DNA from: Candidatus Sulfuritelmatomonas gaucii
GTDB taxonomy: Bacteria > Acidobacteriota > Terriglobia > Terriglobales > Acidobacteriaceae
DNA: 64,000 nucleotides
Direction: 5' to 3'
NCBI GenBank assembly: GCA_900290245.1
Contig: OKRB01000068.1
Location: 25,134-89,133 of the forward strand
Every line of letters begins with the position of its first letter. Within the stretch, counting starts at the first letter, position 1. The translations under genes and the position numbers were made by a program. Below, in pieces: positions 8,813 to 18,228 of the stretch. Below the pieces are notes generated by a model. It was not told the DNA's origin, did not search any database, and was given only the letters and a program-made list of their open reading frames with translations.

Positions 8813-11104
8813 CTAGTGGCTAGAAGCTGCTCCTCCCGTCCACTCGTCGACCCAGTCATTGACCGTCTTCCACCATAGCTGCGAGTTCTGCGGCTTGAGC
8901 ACCCAGTGGCCTTCATCCGGGAAGTAGAGCATCTTGCTTGGCACGCGGAGCATTTGGAGCGTATCGAAAAGCTGAAAGCCTTCGCTTACATCGAGCCGGT
9001 AGTCAAGCTGGCCGTGAACGACGAGCGTGGGGGTGTGGAAGTTTTTCGCGTAAAGCGACGGCGACCATTTGCGGTATGGATTTTGGTCGTCCGGCTTCCA
9101 CCCCACGGACGAGGACCTGTCCGCGGGGACCCCGGTATTGCCGTAGTAGTCCCACGGATGTCCCTTGAACTCCCAGATATTGAACCAGTCTTCTTCGGTT
9201 GATCCGAACGCCGATTCGGCATTGAACATGCCGTCGTGCGAGACGATGCATTTGAAGCGGTTGGTGTGGCCCAGGACCCAGTTGGCCATGTATCCGCCGT
9301 AGCTCGCGCCCAGCGCGCACTCGCGGTTCTTGTCGATGAAGGGGTAGTGCTGCTCGGCGTAGTCGAGGCCGGTCATCAGGTCGGTGAAAGGCTTGCCACC
9401 CCAGTCGCCGTTCACTCCGTCGACGATAGCCTGGCCATATCCCGTCGATCCGCGCATGTTGATCATGACGACGACGTAGCCGTTCGCGGCGAAGAGCTCG
9501 GCGTTCCAGCGGTAACTCCACGAATCGCCCCACGCGCCCTGCGGCCCACCATGAATCAGGAACTTCACCGGATACTTCTTCGCGGGATCGAATCCCGGTG
9601 GCCGGATGATAAAGCCTTGGAGCTTCGTGCCATCCTTGGCGGTGAACCAGAAGGACTCCATCTTCGGCAGATCGAGTTGGGCAAGAAGCGCGTCGTTGAG
9701 GTGAGTGATTTGTTCAGAGTGGGAATCGGCAGCAGGGGCACTGTTCTCGGAACGCTTTGTCGTCTCGGCATTATCTGGCGAAGATCCAGCATCGAATCGC
9801 CTCGAGAACGGGGAGTATTCAGTGAAGCTCAATAATGAGATTTCAAATACTTCCGAAGGCTGATCTACTTTCACCTGCGAAGCTACTAAGTTCGAGCTGC
9901 TTTGGACGGGCAATAGAGTTGAGAATTCCCCGGTTAAGGTTTCAAGGATGAGCTTCCCATCGGGCACGGATGCAGCCAAGATCGGGGCCTCACCAACATC
10001 GCCGCTCGCGAAGTAAATGTGCTTTGAGTCAGACGCCCAAGCGAATTCGTCTACCCACCGGTCAAACTTTGGCAGCAGGTCTTTGGTCGTTTTCGCGGTG
10101 CGGTCGTAAAGCATCAGCCGCCACTTGTCAGCTTCGTAGCCGGGGCGAGCTTGGCTGCGCCACGCGAGATATTTCCCATCCGGTGAGTAGGCGGGATTCA
10201 GGTCGCCGCCGGGAGAGGTGCTGACCTTGACGGGCTTTGCTTCGGAGTTGGTCAAGTCCAGCGTGAAAATGTCGGAGTTGGTTGATACTGCCGGATCGTC
10301 GACCAACTTCTCGGTGAACGCCAGTTCCTTTGAATCCGGAGCGAAGTCGCAGCCGCAGCCCAAGCCCTCGAGCGAGAAGGGCGGCACATCGTGCGTGTCT
10401 CCGGGATTCAGGTCGCGCATCGCGCCGGTGTCGGCCGAGACGAGAAAAAGATGCGAGCGTTTATCGCCGGTGTAGTGGTTCCAGTGCCGATACAGCAATT
10501 GCGTGAAAATCTGCGCCTTGACTTTGCTGTCGGCGGCCTTTGCGTCGCGATCGTAGTTGCATTCTGCTCCCACGCCGTTATCGTCGGGCACAATGGCCGG
10601 GCAATCGGGATAAACCGGTGCAGTAAGCACAATCGAGCGGCTGTCAGGCGACCATTTCGCGTTGTCGATTCCGAAGTCGAGATTGGTCAGCTTGTGCAGG
10701 CGCGAGGCAGCGCCGGTGGCCGCGTCAAAATCGGCGAGCCAGATCTGATTCGCTCCGGTGCGGCTGCTGATCAAGAGGATTCGCTTGCCGTCGGGCGAGA
10801 ATTGCGGATCGGAGTCGCCGGGCTGGGCGACCGCCAGTTTGATCGGGGCGGGTTCCTCAGCCGATGGACCGGCGATCGCCTGCAGCCAAAGCTCCGGCGT
10901 TTTCGTATTCGCGGCCAGATTCACGGTGGTGACAGAGTAGGCCAGCCACTTGCCGTCGGGCGAAACCGCCGTCTCGCCGAGGCGCTTCATCTGCATCATG
11001 TCTTCAAAAGTCATGGGGTGCTTTGCGGGCGCACTCTGCGCTGAAGCCAACGGGGCGAGACAAAAAGCGGCAACGAGAACGGAGGCAAAAGTGTGTGTAC
11101 GCAT
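8813..11104 (-). CDS. Exported S9 family (prolyl oligopeptidase-type) peptidase
   Basis: 763 residues with a signal peptide (MRTHTFASVLVAAFCLAPLASA). The first 450 residues carry repeated WD-like/TolB-like blades (SPDGKWLAYS, SPDGKRILL, SPDGKYLAWRS), the beta-propeller of S9 enzymes. The C-terminal alpha/beta hydrolase has the nucleophile in GASYGGYMANW, an Asp in HGQLDYRL and the His in DEGHWVLKP. It fits the dipeptidyl or acylaminoacyl peptidase subfamily, cleaving short peptides in the periplasm. A Ser/Glu/Thr-rich linker (roughly residues 425-455) between propeller and hydrolase looks like an insertion. Confidence 0.95.
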   Translation of the reverse strand: MRTHTFASVLVAAFCLAPLASAQSAPAKHPMTFEDMMQMKRLGETAVSPDGKWLAYSVTTVNLAANTKTPELWLQAIAGPSAEEPAPIKLAVAQPGDSDPQFSPDGKRILLISSRTGANQIWLADFDAATGAASRLHKLTNLDFGIDNAKWSPDSRSIVLTAPVYPDCPAIVPDDNGVGAECNYDRDAKAADSKVKAQIFTQLLYRHWNHYTGDKRSHLFLVSADTGAMRDLNPGDTHDVPPFSLEGLGCGCDFAPDSKELAFTEKLVDDPAVSTNSDIFTLDLTNSEAKPVKVSTSPGGDLNPAYSPDGKYLAWRSQARPGYEADKWRLMLYDRTAKTTKDLLPKFDRWVDEFAWASDSKHIYFASGDVGEAPILAASVPDGKLILETLTGEFSTLLPVQSSSNLVASQVKVDQPSEVFEISLLSFTEYSPFSRRFDAGSSPDNAETTKRSENSAPAADSHSEQITHLNDALLAQLDLPKMESFWFTAKDGTKLQGFIIRPPGFDPAKKYPVKFLIHGGPQGAWGDSWSYRWNAELFAANGYVVVMINMRGSTGYGQAIVDGVNGDWGGKPFTDLMTGLDYAEQHYPFIDKNRECALGASYGGYMANWVLGHTNRFKCIVSHDGMFNAESAFGSTEEDWFNIWEFKGHPWDYYGNTGVPADRSSSVGWKPDDQNPYRKWSPSLYAKNFHTPTLVVHGQLDYRLDVSEGFQLFDTLQMLRVPSKMLYFPDEGHWVLKPQNSQLWWKTVNDWVDEWTGGAASSH

Positions 11105-11170
11105 GAATTCCCTCAGGCACGGAGTGGAATGTAGTTTCGCGCGAAGAAGAAGTGTACACCGGAAAGGCAG

Positions 11171-11207
11171 GGGTCAGTGATCAGTGGTCAGTGGTCAGTG
11201 GTCACGG
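11171..11207. repeat. Heptamer tandem tract (GTCAGTG type)
   Basis: About four copies of GTCAGTG/ATCAGTG in a row, upstream of the S9 peptidase gene. Confidence 0.75.
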
Positions 11208-11318
11208 GTCGGCGGCGCAGAGGCTGCGGGACCGGTTCGAAGTTCAGGTTTCAAAGCGTGGCGTCGCTGTACCCCGCCCCCCTACGTATGCCATACCTCG
11301 GTATTTGAAAACAAAAGG

Positions 11319-11379
11319 TTTCCGGGCCGGGTATAACCCGGGTAACCGAGCAGGGGCAGGGGGCCGGGCGGCCCGGAAA
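11319..11379. repeat. Large inverted repeat with internal hairpin
   Basis: TTTCCGGGCCG (11319-11329) and its exact complement CGGCCCGGAAA (11369-11379) form an 11-bp stem. Inside sits the near-palindrome CCGGGTATAACCCGG. It lies between the 5' end of the S9 peptidase gene and the 3' end of the DUF3108 gene, so a terminator or regulatory role is possible. No U-rich tail is visible. Confidence 0.6.
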
Positions 11380-11558
11380 TCTCCGGTTCCGTTGCCGGGC
11401 TCATGTGCACCTAAGACAAGCTTAGGGATTTTGCGGAATTAATCTGCAAAGTTGACGGAAGAAATAAATGCAGTGGTATGAGGGGGAAGGTGGTGGGATC
11501 GGGGTGGCAGCGCCGTTGACAGAAGCGGTTCTTTCGCGGTGGGGTTGTAGAGTCTGGG

Positions 11559-12329
11559 TTACCTGGATTCATTCCCTGTGAGGCGGAAAGTAATCGTTCC
11601 CCAGAAGAGCCTCGCGCGCATCTGCACGGGCAGATGACGGGCATCGTCGGTGTACCAGATCCAAATGTCGCCGCGGTTCTTTACGACTCCGGCGTCGGCG
11701 GTTGGCTGCACGCGAATGGTTTTGAACGTACCGAGAGAGGACTTGATCTCTTCCCGGCCTTCCACTTTCATGGTTACCAACACCGTGCGAATGGCGTCGG
11801 CAACAGGCAACTCAAAATTCCGCCCGATTACCAAGGGCTGTGAAGAGGCATAGAAAATCCCCGAGAGGAGATCAGTGAGGCAGCCATGCACCGCGGTGGT
11901 TGCGTGCTTGGTTCGTCCGTTCACCATGTTCTTTTCGTCCAGGATGGACTGGGAACCGGCGTAGTCGATGTGCAGAGTCGAGTTGTTCTGGCGCCGGCCT
12001 TCCACGGTCTGCTTGTCAAAGTCGAAAGAGCAGCCCTTATCGCGATCGAAATCGGACTGGAAGTTATCGGCGACATGAAAGAGCAGGTTGATCGCACCGC
12101 TGGTATAGGCCGAAGCGGTAATTCGCTCGCGGTCGCCAGTCGTCTCAAAATGGATGACCGCGGTGCCGGCGGGAAACACGCGCCAATCCACGCTATAGGT
12201 GAGGGTCTGCTTCTGGGGAAAATTGTAGCCGGGGCGCGGAGGGGCGAGGATCGTGGGATCCTGCCCGCGCAATGTGCCCGCGAAGGCAAAAATGCAAAAG
12301 AGGGCGACTGCTTGCGCGCGTATCTTCAA
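11559..12329 (-). CDS. Exported DUF3108 domain protein
   Basis: 256 residues with a signal peptide (AVALFCIFAFAGTLRGQ). The pattern QTLTYSVDWRVFPAGTAVIH near the N-terminus, SGIFYASSQPLVIGRNFELP in the middle and YTDDARHLPVQMRARLFWG near the end match DUF3108, a periplasmic beta-rich family of unknown function common in Acidobacteria and Bacteroidetes. It is followed, in transcription order, by the repeat-rich spacer before the S9 gene and preceded by the ICMT-like gene 67 bp upstream. Confidence 0.85.
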   Translation of the reverse strand: MKIRAQAVALFCIFAFAGTLRGQDPTILAPPRPGYNFPQKQTLTYSVDWRVFPAGTAVIHFETTGDRERITASAYTSGAINLLFHVADNFQSDFDRDKGCSFDFDKQTVEGRRQNNSTLHIDYAGSQSILDEKNMVNGRTKHATTAVHGCLTDLLSGIFYASSQPLVIGRNFELPVADAIRTVLVTMKVEGREEIKSSLGTFKTIRVQPTADAGVVKNRGDIWIWYTDDARHLPVQMRARLFWGTITFRLTGNESR

Positions 12330-12396
12330 TGTTCGGCGCGGCTCCTTATCGATTGACCCGGCCCATTCGGCTGAACTCCATGGTCACGGAAAACGC

Positions 12397-13038
12397 TCAT
12401 CCGGCGTGGTAAAACACTCTCTCCAGCACCGGTTGCAGGTAGAGCAGGCTCAGGTAAAGCAGTGCGGCCCCTATAGCAGCATTGTACTCGCGGTGCTTTA
12501 GATAAAGCCCGGGCGAAAAGCCTTCTCCGGTCACTTGGGTAACTGACTGGGAAACGGCTTTTGCATCGTTGCCGCGCCTCGATTTCGCAGGAGTGAGGCG
12601 CGGCAAAAAACGCGGCACGCTGCGGCAATACGCATCGAAGTCAGGGAACGCGCCGCGCAAGAAGCGCTCCTCAGACGTGGTCACCGGAACATAAATCACG
12701 ACGAAGCCGACGGCGACCAGCAGCGCCACTGGCCAGCTGAGAAGCCCAATCAAAAACCCCGCGGCAATGAGCGATGATCCAAGATAGAGCGGGTTCCGCG
12801 TGTAAGCGTACGGACCAGTCATGGTGAGCTCGCGATTCTTCTTCACCGTGCCCGACGCAGCCGCACGGAGCGCGAGACCAGGCAAAACCAGCGCCAGGCT
12901 CCACGCGATGGCAACCGGATGCGGAGGCCGCCGAGCCACTTCCACGAGATACACGGCAGCCATGACAAACCCGAGCGGCACACGGATGCGGCGCGCGATC
13001 TGCTCCCAGCGTCTCGCGTTCGAAGCGTGCCTGCTCAT
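12397..13038 (-). CDS. Isoprenylcysteine carboxyl methyltransferase-like membrane protein
   Basis: 213 residues with several hydrophobic segments. The signature TMTGPYAYTRNPLYLG is the SAM-binding region of the ICMT/PEMT (phospholipid methyltransferase) superfamily. In bacteria such proteins methylate unknown lipid or small-molecule substrates at the inner membrane. The start codon overlaps the stop of the upstream heptosyltransferase gene by 4 bp (13035-13038), implying translational coupling, so a role in envelope lipid or glycolipid modification is an inference. Confidence 0.85.
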   Translation of the reverse strand: MSRHASNARRWEQIARRIRVPLGFVMAAVYLVEVARRPPHPVAIAWSLALVLPGLALRAAASGTVKKNRELTMTGPYAYTRNPLYLGSSLIAAGFLIGLLSWPVALLVAVGFVVIYVPVTTSEERFLRGAFPDFDAYCRSVPRFLPRLTPAKSRRGNDAKAVSQSVTQVTGEGFSPGLYLKHREYNAAIGAALLYLSLLYLQPVLERVFYHAG

Positions 13039-14144
13039 CGCGTGGTCTCCTCATTCACCAGCTCGCAAGCTGCGCGCAAGACATCCTCAGGCGATATCGT
13101 GAGCATGCCGGGGTCGGGCGCCGAGCGCCGCGAGTGGTCGCGGCGGCTCTCGGAGCTGCGCAGCACGCGGCAGTGCGTACCGAAGGGCCCGTTGCGGCTG
13201 GGATCAGTGGGGCCGTAAATTCCAACCACCAACCGGCCAAGCGCACTCGCGAGATGCAATGGTCCTGTGTCTCCGCCAACGCACAGCGTAATGCGCCGTG
13301 TCATCGCGATCAACTGCGGCAGCGTCACGTTGAGCGGTACCGCGGTGCCGCTGGCGACAATGGGCGCCGCAAGCGACTCCTCACCTGGCCCGCAGTTGAC
13401 CAGCACGCGGAAGCCGCGCTCCGCGAGGCCGCTCGCCACCGCGGTGTAGCGTTCGGGCGGCCAGCGCTTCGCTCCCCACCCGGCGCCGGGAGCGATTAGT
13501 GCGATGGGCTGAGATGGGCCGGGAACCGTGGCTGCGAGCCAGGCATCGCACCATCGCTCGGCTTCGGTATCGATGGGCAGCAGCGGATCGATCGCCGCAA
13601 GCGCATCGCCGGCCACCGCTGAAGCCAGTTCCACGTCCTGCTCTATGACATGCGCGCCACGCGTGACAACGCGCTCAGCAAAAAGCCAGTGCGCGGGCCA
13701 CTCGCGCGGCCTTGCCTCGCCGATGCGGCGTCGAGCGCCGGACAAGCGGGCGATGACTGCCGAGCGAATCGCGCCTTGCAGATCGAGAACCACATCGTAG
13801 CCGACGGCGCGAAGCTCGCTGCGCAAGGCGCTGATTTCGCTCCGGGTCTCGCGGCTCAGCGGACGACGCTTCCACTCCCGCGTTTGGGCGAAGTGCAGCC
13901 GGTCCACTACCGGCATGCGCGGGTCACGACTGCTGTTGAGCGCACCCTGCCGATCACTGCTCCCTGACCCCTGGCCCCTGATCTCGGCCTTCAGCAGCGC
14001 CTGCCAGCGCGGTTCCACCACCCAGCCGATTTGCCACGAGGGGTGCGCCTGGCGCAGCGCCGTCACTGCGGGCAGCGCGTGAAGAATGTCGCCCATGGCC
14101 CCAAGCCGGACCACGAGCAGGCGAAATCGGGACTGGCTATGCAA
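13035..14144 (-). CDS. Glycosyltransferase family 9 (lipopolysaccharide heptosyltransferase-like)
   Basis: 369 residues. The GT9 hallmarks are present: RLGAMGDILHALPAVTALRQ at the N-terminus, ALIAPGAGWGAKRWPPERY at the start of the second Rossmann domain and CVGGDTGPLHLASALG near the nucleotide-sugar site. It most resembles heptosyltransferase I (WaaC type), which adds a heptose to the lipid A-Kdo core at the inner membrane. A basic, Ser/Gly-rich stretch around residues 52-75 (KAEIRGQGSGSSDRQG...) is encoded by a heptamer-repeat tract at 13954-13987 and looks like an in-frame insertion. Overlaps the ICMT-like gene by 4 bp. Confidence 0.9.
   Translation of the reverse strand: MHSQSRFRLLVVRLGAMGDILHALPAVTALRQAHPSWQIGWVVEPRWQALLKAEIRGQGSGSSDRQGALNSSRDPRMPVVDRLHFAQTREWKRRPLSRETRSEISALRSELRAVGYDVVLDLQGAIRSAVIARLSGARRRIGEARPREWPAHWLFAERVVTRGAHVIEQDVELASAVAGDALAAIDPLLPIDTEAERWCDAWLAATVPGPSQPIALIAPGAGWGAKRWPPERYTAVASGLAERGFRVLVNCGPGEESLAAPIVASGTAVPLNVTLPQLIAMTRRITLCVGGDTGPLHLASALGRLVVGIYGPTDPSRNGPFGTHCRVLRSSESRRDHSRRSAPDPGMLTISPEDVLRAACELVNEETTR
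13954..13987. repeat. Heptamer tract inside the GT9 gene
   Basis: GCTCCCTGACCCCTGGCCCC continuing into TGATCTC is the same CCCTGAT-type heptamer repeat found between genes elsewhere in the window. Here it is translated in frame as part of a non-conserved loop. Confidence 0.65.
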
Positions 14145-14192
14145 GCTTTGATTTTCGCACAGGGGAATTTCCCGGGGCTATGGCTGCTTCCG

Positions 14193-15137
14193 TTAATGAT
14201 CGCTGGCTGGCCTGGATGCCGTTGCAGGCTGGCGCTCGAGCGCTTGACGGTCCCAGTGTCCGAGGTTTGCCGCTGCCTGGTAAGTCGATTCACAGAACTC
14301 GAGCAGCGCGGCCGATGGAGATTCTGCGTTTCGGACATCGTCGTACATCAGGATGAACTCATGAAGTTGCGGATCGTAGCGGGCTGCCCCAGGCCGCACA
14401 GATGCTGCGGAAAATCCTTGCGGCTCCGGCGCCGCGTAGGAATAAAATGCCGGGTCGCCCAACCCGGCTCCGGGCCAGAAACCCACGCTGCTCACTTCGT
14501 GCGAGTAGGCTTCCTTTGTCATGGCATCGGATCCCGGGCGTTCCGGCGCGCGCCGTCCGGAAAAGCGCGTAAGCGCCAGGTCGAAGCTGCCCCAGAAGAA
14601 ATGTATGGGGCTGCATTTTCCGATAAATCCCGAACGAAATTCCTCGAAAACTGTTTGAACGGTCAGCAGAATCTGCCAAAACCGTTCCGCGGCATCGCGA
14701 TCATAAGCAGCGTGGGCGTAATCTTTGTCGAAACGAATTGGATTGGGGACTTCGACCGGCATTGGCCAGATCTTGATCTCGATGCCGGCCGACCGCAGCA
14801 TGTTCATAAACTCGCGATAGAAGTCAGCCACCGAACGGGCCGCCAGTGGAAGCGATTGCTCGCGGCCTGCTGACGTGAACAGAATCAGTTCGTGCCGGAC
14901 GAAATCAAACTGCAATTCGAAAGCGCTGCTGCGATAGGGAATTGCCGAAGTGGTAAGCCCGCGCGAATTGACATAAAGCGGAACGTGCCACCAGTGGTTC
15001 GCGGGCGGCGTCAGCGCGAGCCGCACCTTGCCCACCATTTGAGTCCACATGTGCAGTGTTTCGCAGGTGTCCTTCCAGGAAACCAGCGGAAGCGCCGGCC
15101 AGCATTCTGCTGCGTCGATATGTCTGCTCGGTGCCAT
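14193..15137 (-). CDS. DUF5996 family protein
   Basis: 314 residues from ATG 15137, chosen because AAGGAG sits 6 nt upstream and the reading frame further upstream has no conserved look. The protein starts MAPSRHIDAAECWPALPLVS and contains ETLHMWTQMVGKVRLALTPP, NHWWHVPLYVNSRGLTTS and PIHFFWGSFDLALTRFSGR, which match DUF5996, a cytoplasmic family of unknown function often found beside oxidoreductases. An MDR oxidoreductase gene lies 58 bp upstream in the same orientation, probably in one transcript. Confidence 0.88.
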   Translation of the reverse strand: MAPSRHIDAAECWPALPLVSWKDTCETLHMWTQMVGKVRLALTPPANHWWHVPLYVNSRGLTTSAIPYRSSAFELQFDFVRHELILFTSAGREQSLPLAARSVADFYREFMNMLRSAGIEIKIWPMPVEVPNPIRFDKDYAHAAYDRDAAERFWQILLTVQTVFEEFRSGFIGKCSPIHFFWGSFDLALTRFSGRRAPERPGSDAMTKEAYSHEVSSVGFWPGAGLGDPAFYSYAAPEPQGFSAASVRPGAARYDPQLHEFILMYDDVRNAESPSAALLEFCESTYQAAANLGHWDRQALERQPATASRPASDH

Positions 15138-15195
15138 ATTGCTACTCCTTTGAAAAGCGGATTTCTCGGTCGCAACCGCCGGGTCGGCTGACCGG

Positions 15196-16161
15196 TCAGG
15201 CGTTTGGCGCGAGGCAAATCCGTCCTTGGCCTTGCAGCACCTGAACGTAAGCTTCGCGTGCCTGCGCGATGGGAAAGCAAGTGGGAGAGCCCGGCCGCAA
15301 TTGCCCGGCTTCGATGGCGGGAACCAACCCGGCGAGCAGCTTCGCGCAGTCGGTGACATCAAGACGACGCGATTCTGTCCCAAGCACGCGCAATTCTTTC
15401 CTGTAGACGCTGCGCAGATTGAAGCTGACCATCCCGTCGGCCGGCGACGATATTACGCACACTCTGCCACTGGCCGCGACCGCCTCAACGCTTTCAGCAA
15501 ACAAGTAGCCGGTCGTGTCGAAGACAACATCTGCTCCGCGACCGTCCGTTTGCGCTCGGACTTCATCCACCCACGATGCCGCACTGGTGTCGATCGTCTT
15601 CGCTGCTCCCAGGTCTCGAGCGGCATCCGCCTGCTCCCGATTCCGCACAGCCGCAATCACGGTGGCCCCAAAAATTCTGGCGATTTGCAGCGCCGCCGAT
15701 CCTACTCCGCCGGCAGCACCCAGGATCAGCACCGTGTCCTCACGACGAATTGCGGCACCTGTCACGAGGGCCGCCCATGCTGTGACCAATGTCAGTCCGG
15801 CTGCTCCCGCGGCTTCCATAGTGAGTTTTTCCGGTTTGCTGATCAACGCAGCTGCAGGGACCAGCATGTACTGCGCGTGGGAACCGTCTCGAGTGAAGCC
15901 GACGTCGCCGCCCGTGCCCCACACTTCGCGGCCGATCCAATCTGGCGGTCCATTCACTACGATGCCCGCAAAATCACGTCCGGGAATGCGCGGCAACGAA
16001 GTTCTGGCCATGCTGCCCTCAACATTCTTCACGTCGCTGGGATTGATGGCGGCAGCCAGGACCTTAACCAGGACTTCGCCTTCTGATGGCCGCGGCTGGG
16101 CCACATCTTCAACCTGCAACTGATCCGGGTGGCCAAACTGCCTGAGCACGACGGCTCGCAT
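15196..16161 (-). CDS. Zinc-type MDR (quinone oxidoreductase-like) alcohol dehydrogenase
   Basis: 321 residues from ATG 16161, which has GGAGG 5-6 nt upstream. The longer open frame to 16368 lacks a ribosome-binding site. Features: RQFGHPDQLQVEDVAQPRPS, IPGRDFAGIV, the NADPH-binding GAAGGVGSAALQIAR and the late GLVPAIEAGQL. No structural-zinc cysteine cluster is visible, as in quinone reductases and zinc-independent MDRs. It would reduce quinones or enones using NADPH in the cytoplasm. It probably shares a transcript with the DUF5996 gene downstream. Confidence 0.88.
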   Translation of the reverse strand: MRAVVLRQFGHPDQLQVEDVAQPRPSEGEVLVKVLAAAINPSDVKNVEGSMARTSLPRIPGRDFAGIVVNGPPDWIGREVWGTGGDVGFTRDGSHAQYMLVPAAALISKPEKLTMEAAGAAGLTLVTAWAALVTGAAIRREDTVLILGAAGGVGSAALQIARIFGATVIAAVRNREQADAARDLGAAKTIDTSAASWVDEVRAQTDGRGADVVFDTTGYLFAESVEAVAASGRVCVISSPADGMVSFNLRSVYRKELRVLGTESRRLDVTDCAKLLAGLVPAIEAGQLRPGSPTCFPIAQAREAYVQVLQGQGRICLAPNA

Positions 16162-16647
16162 GAGGACCTCCGCAGCGGGATCAGGAACGTCTTGCTCGTT
16201 CGATGCCAATCCACCGGCGCCTGCCGTCTTGCGGGTTCTTCGCGTCGGCTGCACGCATGGCAGATTCAAGAATACAGCGAATGTTTGAGGGATAGCGCCA
16301 GCTCTTCCTGCGTTGAGAGGTATGCGTCTCCTCAGCCAAAGTGAAATCTGCTGCCTTAGGGTTGCCAATGTGTGACGTCCTCATCTGCAAATAGGCCACG
16401 AGCTGCAAATCAATGCCAATGTGTGCAAAAGTGATCAGAAAAGACCGCCACCGGGAAGAGCGACTGGCATTACACAGCTTCTTCCCCAATACTGTGAAGC
16501 CCGAATCACGTACCAATTCATTTCAAACGATGTCAGGCCGGCGCTCGGAAGAATTCAATCAATGCCCTGGAAGTCGAGTAGAGGACAACACCAAAGGCAG
16601 GGAGATAGACCGATGCCAGCCGGTGGTGCCCGGAATAGGAGTTCAGC
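16162..16647. other. Intergenic region between divergent transcription units
   Basis: About 485 bp between the MDR gene (minus) and the KaiC-like gene (plus). A CCAATGTGTG motif occurs twice (about 16365 and 16415). No convincing ORF or RNA gene seen. It presumably contains both promoters. Confidence 0.45.
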
Positions 16648-18207
16648 GTGGATCCGATCTTCCCGAGGAACGCCACCACCACGGAGTGCGCGAACGGTGC
16701 AGTTATCCGCGCCGACGGAAGGGCCGCGTCGATAGAACGGTTCACTACCGGGATTTTCGGCCTTGACGACATTCTAGGAGGTGGCCTGGCCCGCAATCAC
16801 CTTTACCTGATCGAAGGTGACCCGGGAACCGGAAAGACCACGATTGCCATGCAATTCCTGATGGAAGGTGCTCGTCTGGGACAAAAGGGCCTCTACGTCA
16901 CTCTCTCAGAGTCGAAGGCGGAGTTGCTGGAGATCGCGGAGTCACACGGCTGGTCTCTGGATGGGATCAAAGTATTTGAATTGGCTCCGGATGAAAGCCA
17001 GCTCCAGCCGGAAGCCCAGTACACAGTCTTTAATCCAACCGAAGTCGAACTCGCGGATACCACAAACGCCGTCCTCGCGGAGGTGGAGAAGCTTGAACCA
17101 GTGCGTGTGGTTTTTGATTCCCTCTCTGAATTACGCCTGCTTGCTCGTGATTCGCTCCGCTATCGCAGGCAGATTCTCGGCCTGAAGCAATATTTTTCGG
17201 GGCGCAAATGCACCGTGTTGTTGTTGGATGATCGCACCGCAGAACGTCATGATCTGCAACTCCAGAGCATCGCTCACGGGGTAATTCTGCTGGAGAGTGC
17301 GGTGCGGGAATACGGCGTCAAAAAACGGCGCCTGGAAGTAAAGAAGCTGCGAGGCTCAGCCTTCCGTGAGGGCTTACATGACTACAACATCAAGCGGGGC
17401 GGCGTGGAAGTTTATCCACGCCTTGTCGTCTCGGAGCACCTCATCGCTGTCCAGCCGACACAGATATGCAGTGGCATCGCCGCGCTTGACACATTGCTGG
17501 GCGGGGGGCTTGATAGCGGCACAAGCACACTTCTGCTGGGACCCGCCGGCTGCGGAAAGTCTACTATCGCCATTCGTTATGCAGTGTCTGAGGTCGAGCG
17601 CGGCGGCTGCGCGGCACTTTTCGCCTTCGATGAAACCTTGGCAACTGTGGAGATGCGGTGCAAAGGCCTGGGACTCGACATCAGGAAACATTTCGACTCC
17701 GGGAGATTGTTGCTTCGTCAAGTCGATGCTGCGGAACTCTCGCCCGGTCAATTGGTTCATGAGATCAGGCAACTTGTCGAGAATCAAAATTTGAAACTGC
17801 TAATCATCGACAGCCTGAACGGCTTTCTCAATGGAATGCCGGGTGAACAATTTCTAGCATTGCAATTGCACGAATTGCAGGCGTACCTAAGTCAGAGGGG
17901 CGTTTCGACGTTGATGACAGTTGCCCAGCATGGTTTTGTGGGAACCAATATCGATACACCGGTGGATGTGAGCTATCTTGCCGACACCGTTCTCTTGTTC
18001 CGATACTTCGAGGCGGCAGGCGAGGTGCGGCAGGCGCTTTCCGTTATCAAGAAGCGCAGTGGAGAACATGAACGCACCATCCGTGAGTTGGTGATGAAAA
18101 ACGGGACCATTGCCGTCGGAGATGTACTGATGGATTTCGAGGGCGTTTTAACCGGTGCTCCCAAATATCGCGGCGAGGTTGAAAGCCTCCAGGGGTCGAG
18201 ATCGTAA
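16648..18207 (+). CDS. KaiC-like two-domain RecA-type ATPase
   Basis: 519 residues from GTG 16648. An in-frame TAG lies 12 nt upstream and AGGAG 6 nt upstream, so the start is firm. Two tandem KaiC/RecA domains: Walker A GDPGTGKTT (residues 57-65) and GPAGCGKST (near 300), with Walker B-like VRVVFDSLSELRLL and LLIIDSLNGFLNG. In cyanobacteria KaiC is the clock hexamer. Outside them, KaiC homologues act as ATP-dependent signalling hubs. The sensor kinase 21 bp downstream is the likely partner. KaiA and KaiB are absent from the window. Confidence 0.93.
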   Translation: MDPIFPRNATTTECANGAVIRADGRAASIERFTTGIFGLDDILGGGLARNHLYLIEGDPGTGKTTIAMQFLMEGARLGQKGLYVTLSESKAELLEIAESHGWSLDGIKVFELAPDESQLQPEAQYTVFNPTEVELADTTNAVLAEVEKLEPVRVVFDSLSELRLLARDSLRYRRQILGLKQYFSGRKCTVLLLDDRTAERHDLQLQSIAHGVILLESAVREYGVKKRRLEVKKLRGSAFREGLHDYNIKRGGVEVYPRLVVSEHLIAVQPTQICSGIAALDTLLGGGLDSGTSTLLLGPAGCGKSTIAIRYAVSEVERGGCAALFAFDETLATVEMRCKGLGLDIRKHFDSGRLLLRQVDAAELSPGQLVHEIRQLVENQNLKLLIIDSLNGFLNGMPGEQFLALQLHELQAYLSQRGVSTLMTVAQHGFVGTNIDTPVDVSYLADTVLLFRYFEAAGEVRQALSVIKKRSGEHERTIRELVMKNGTIAVGDVLMDFEGVLTGAPKYRGEVESLQGSRS

Positions 18208-18228
18208 GCAAAGCACTTTTGTGACGAT

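Larger units (their letters stand above)
11105..11558. other. Intergenic region with heptamers and a nested hairpin
   Basis: No credible ORF. It holds a GTCAGTG heptamer tract (11171-11207) and a large inverted repeat (11319-11379). Confidence 0.6.

Noticed and set aside
10391..11044. 217-codon plus frame opposite the S9 peptidase
   Set aside because: Antisense shadow with no independent support.
16162..16647. tRNA or small RNA gene upstream of the KaiC-like gene
   Set aside because: A GTTCGATGCC stretch resembles a T-loop, but no cloverleaf can be formed around it.
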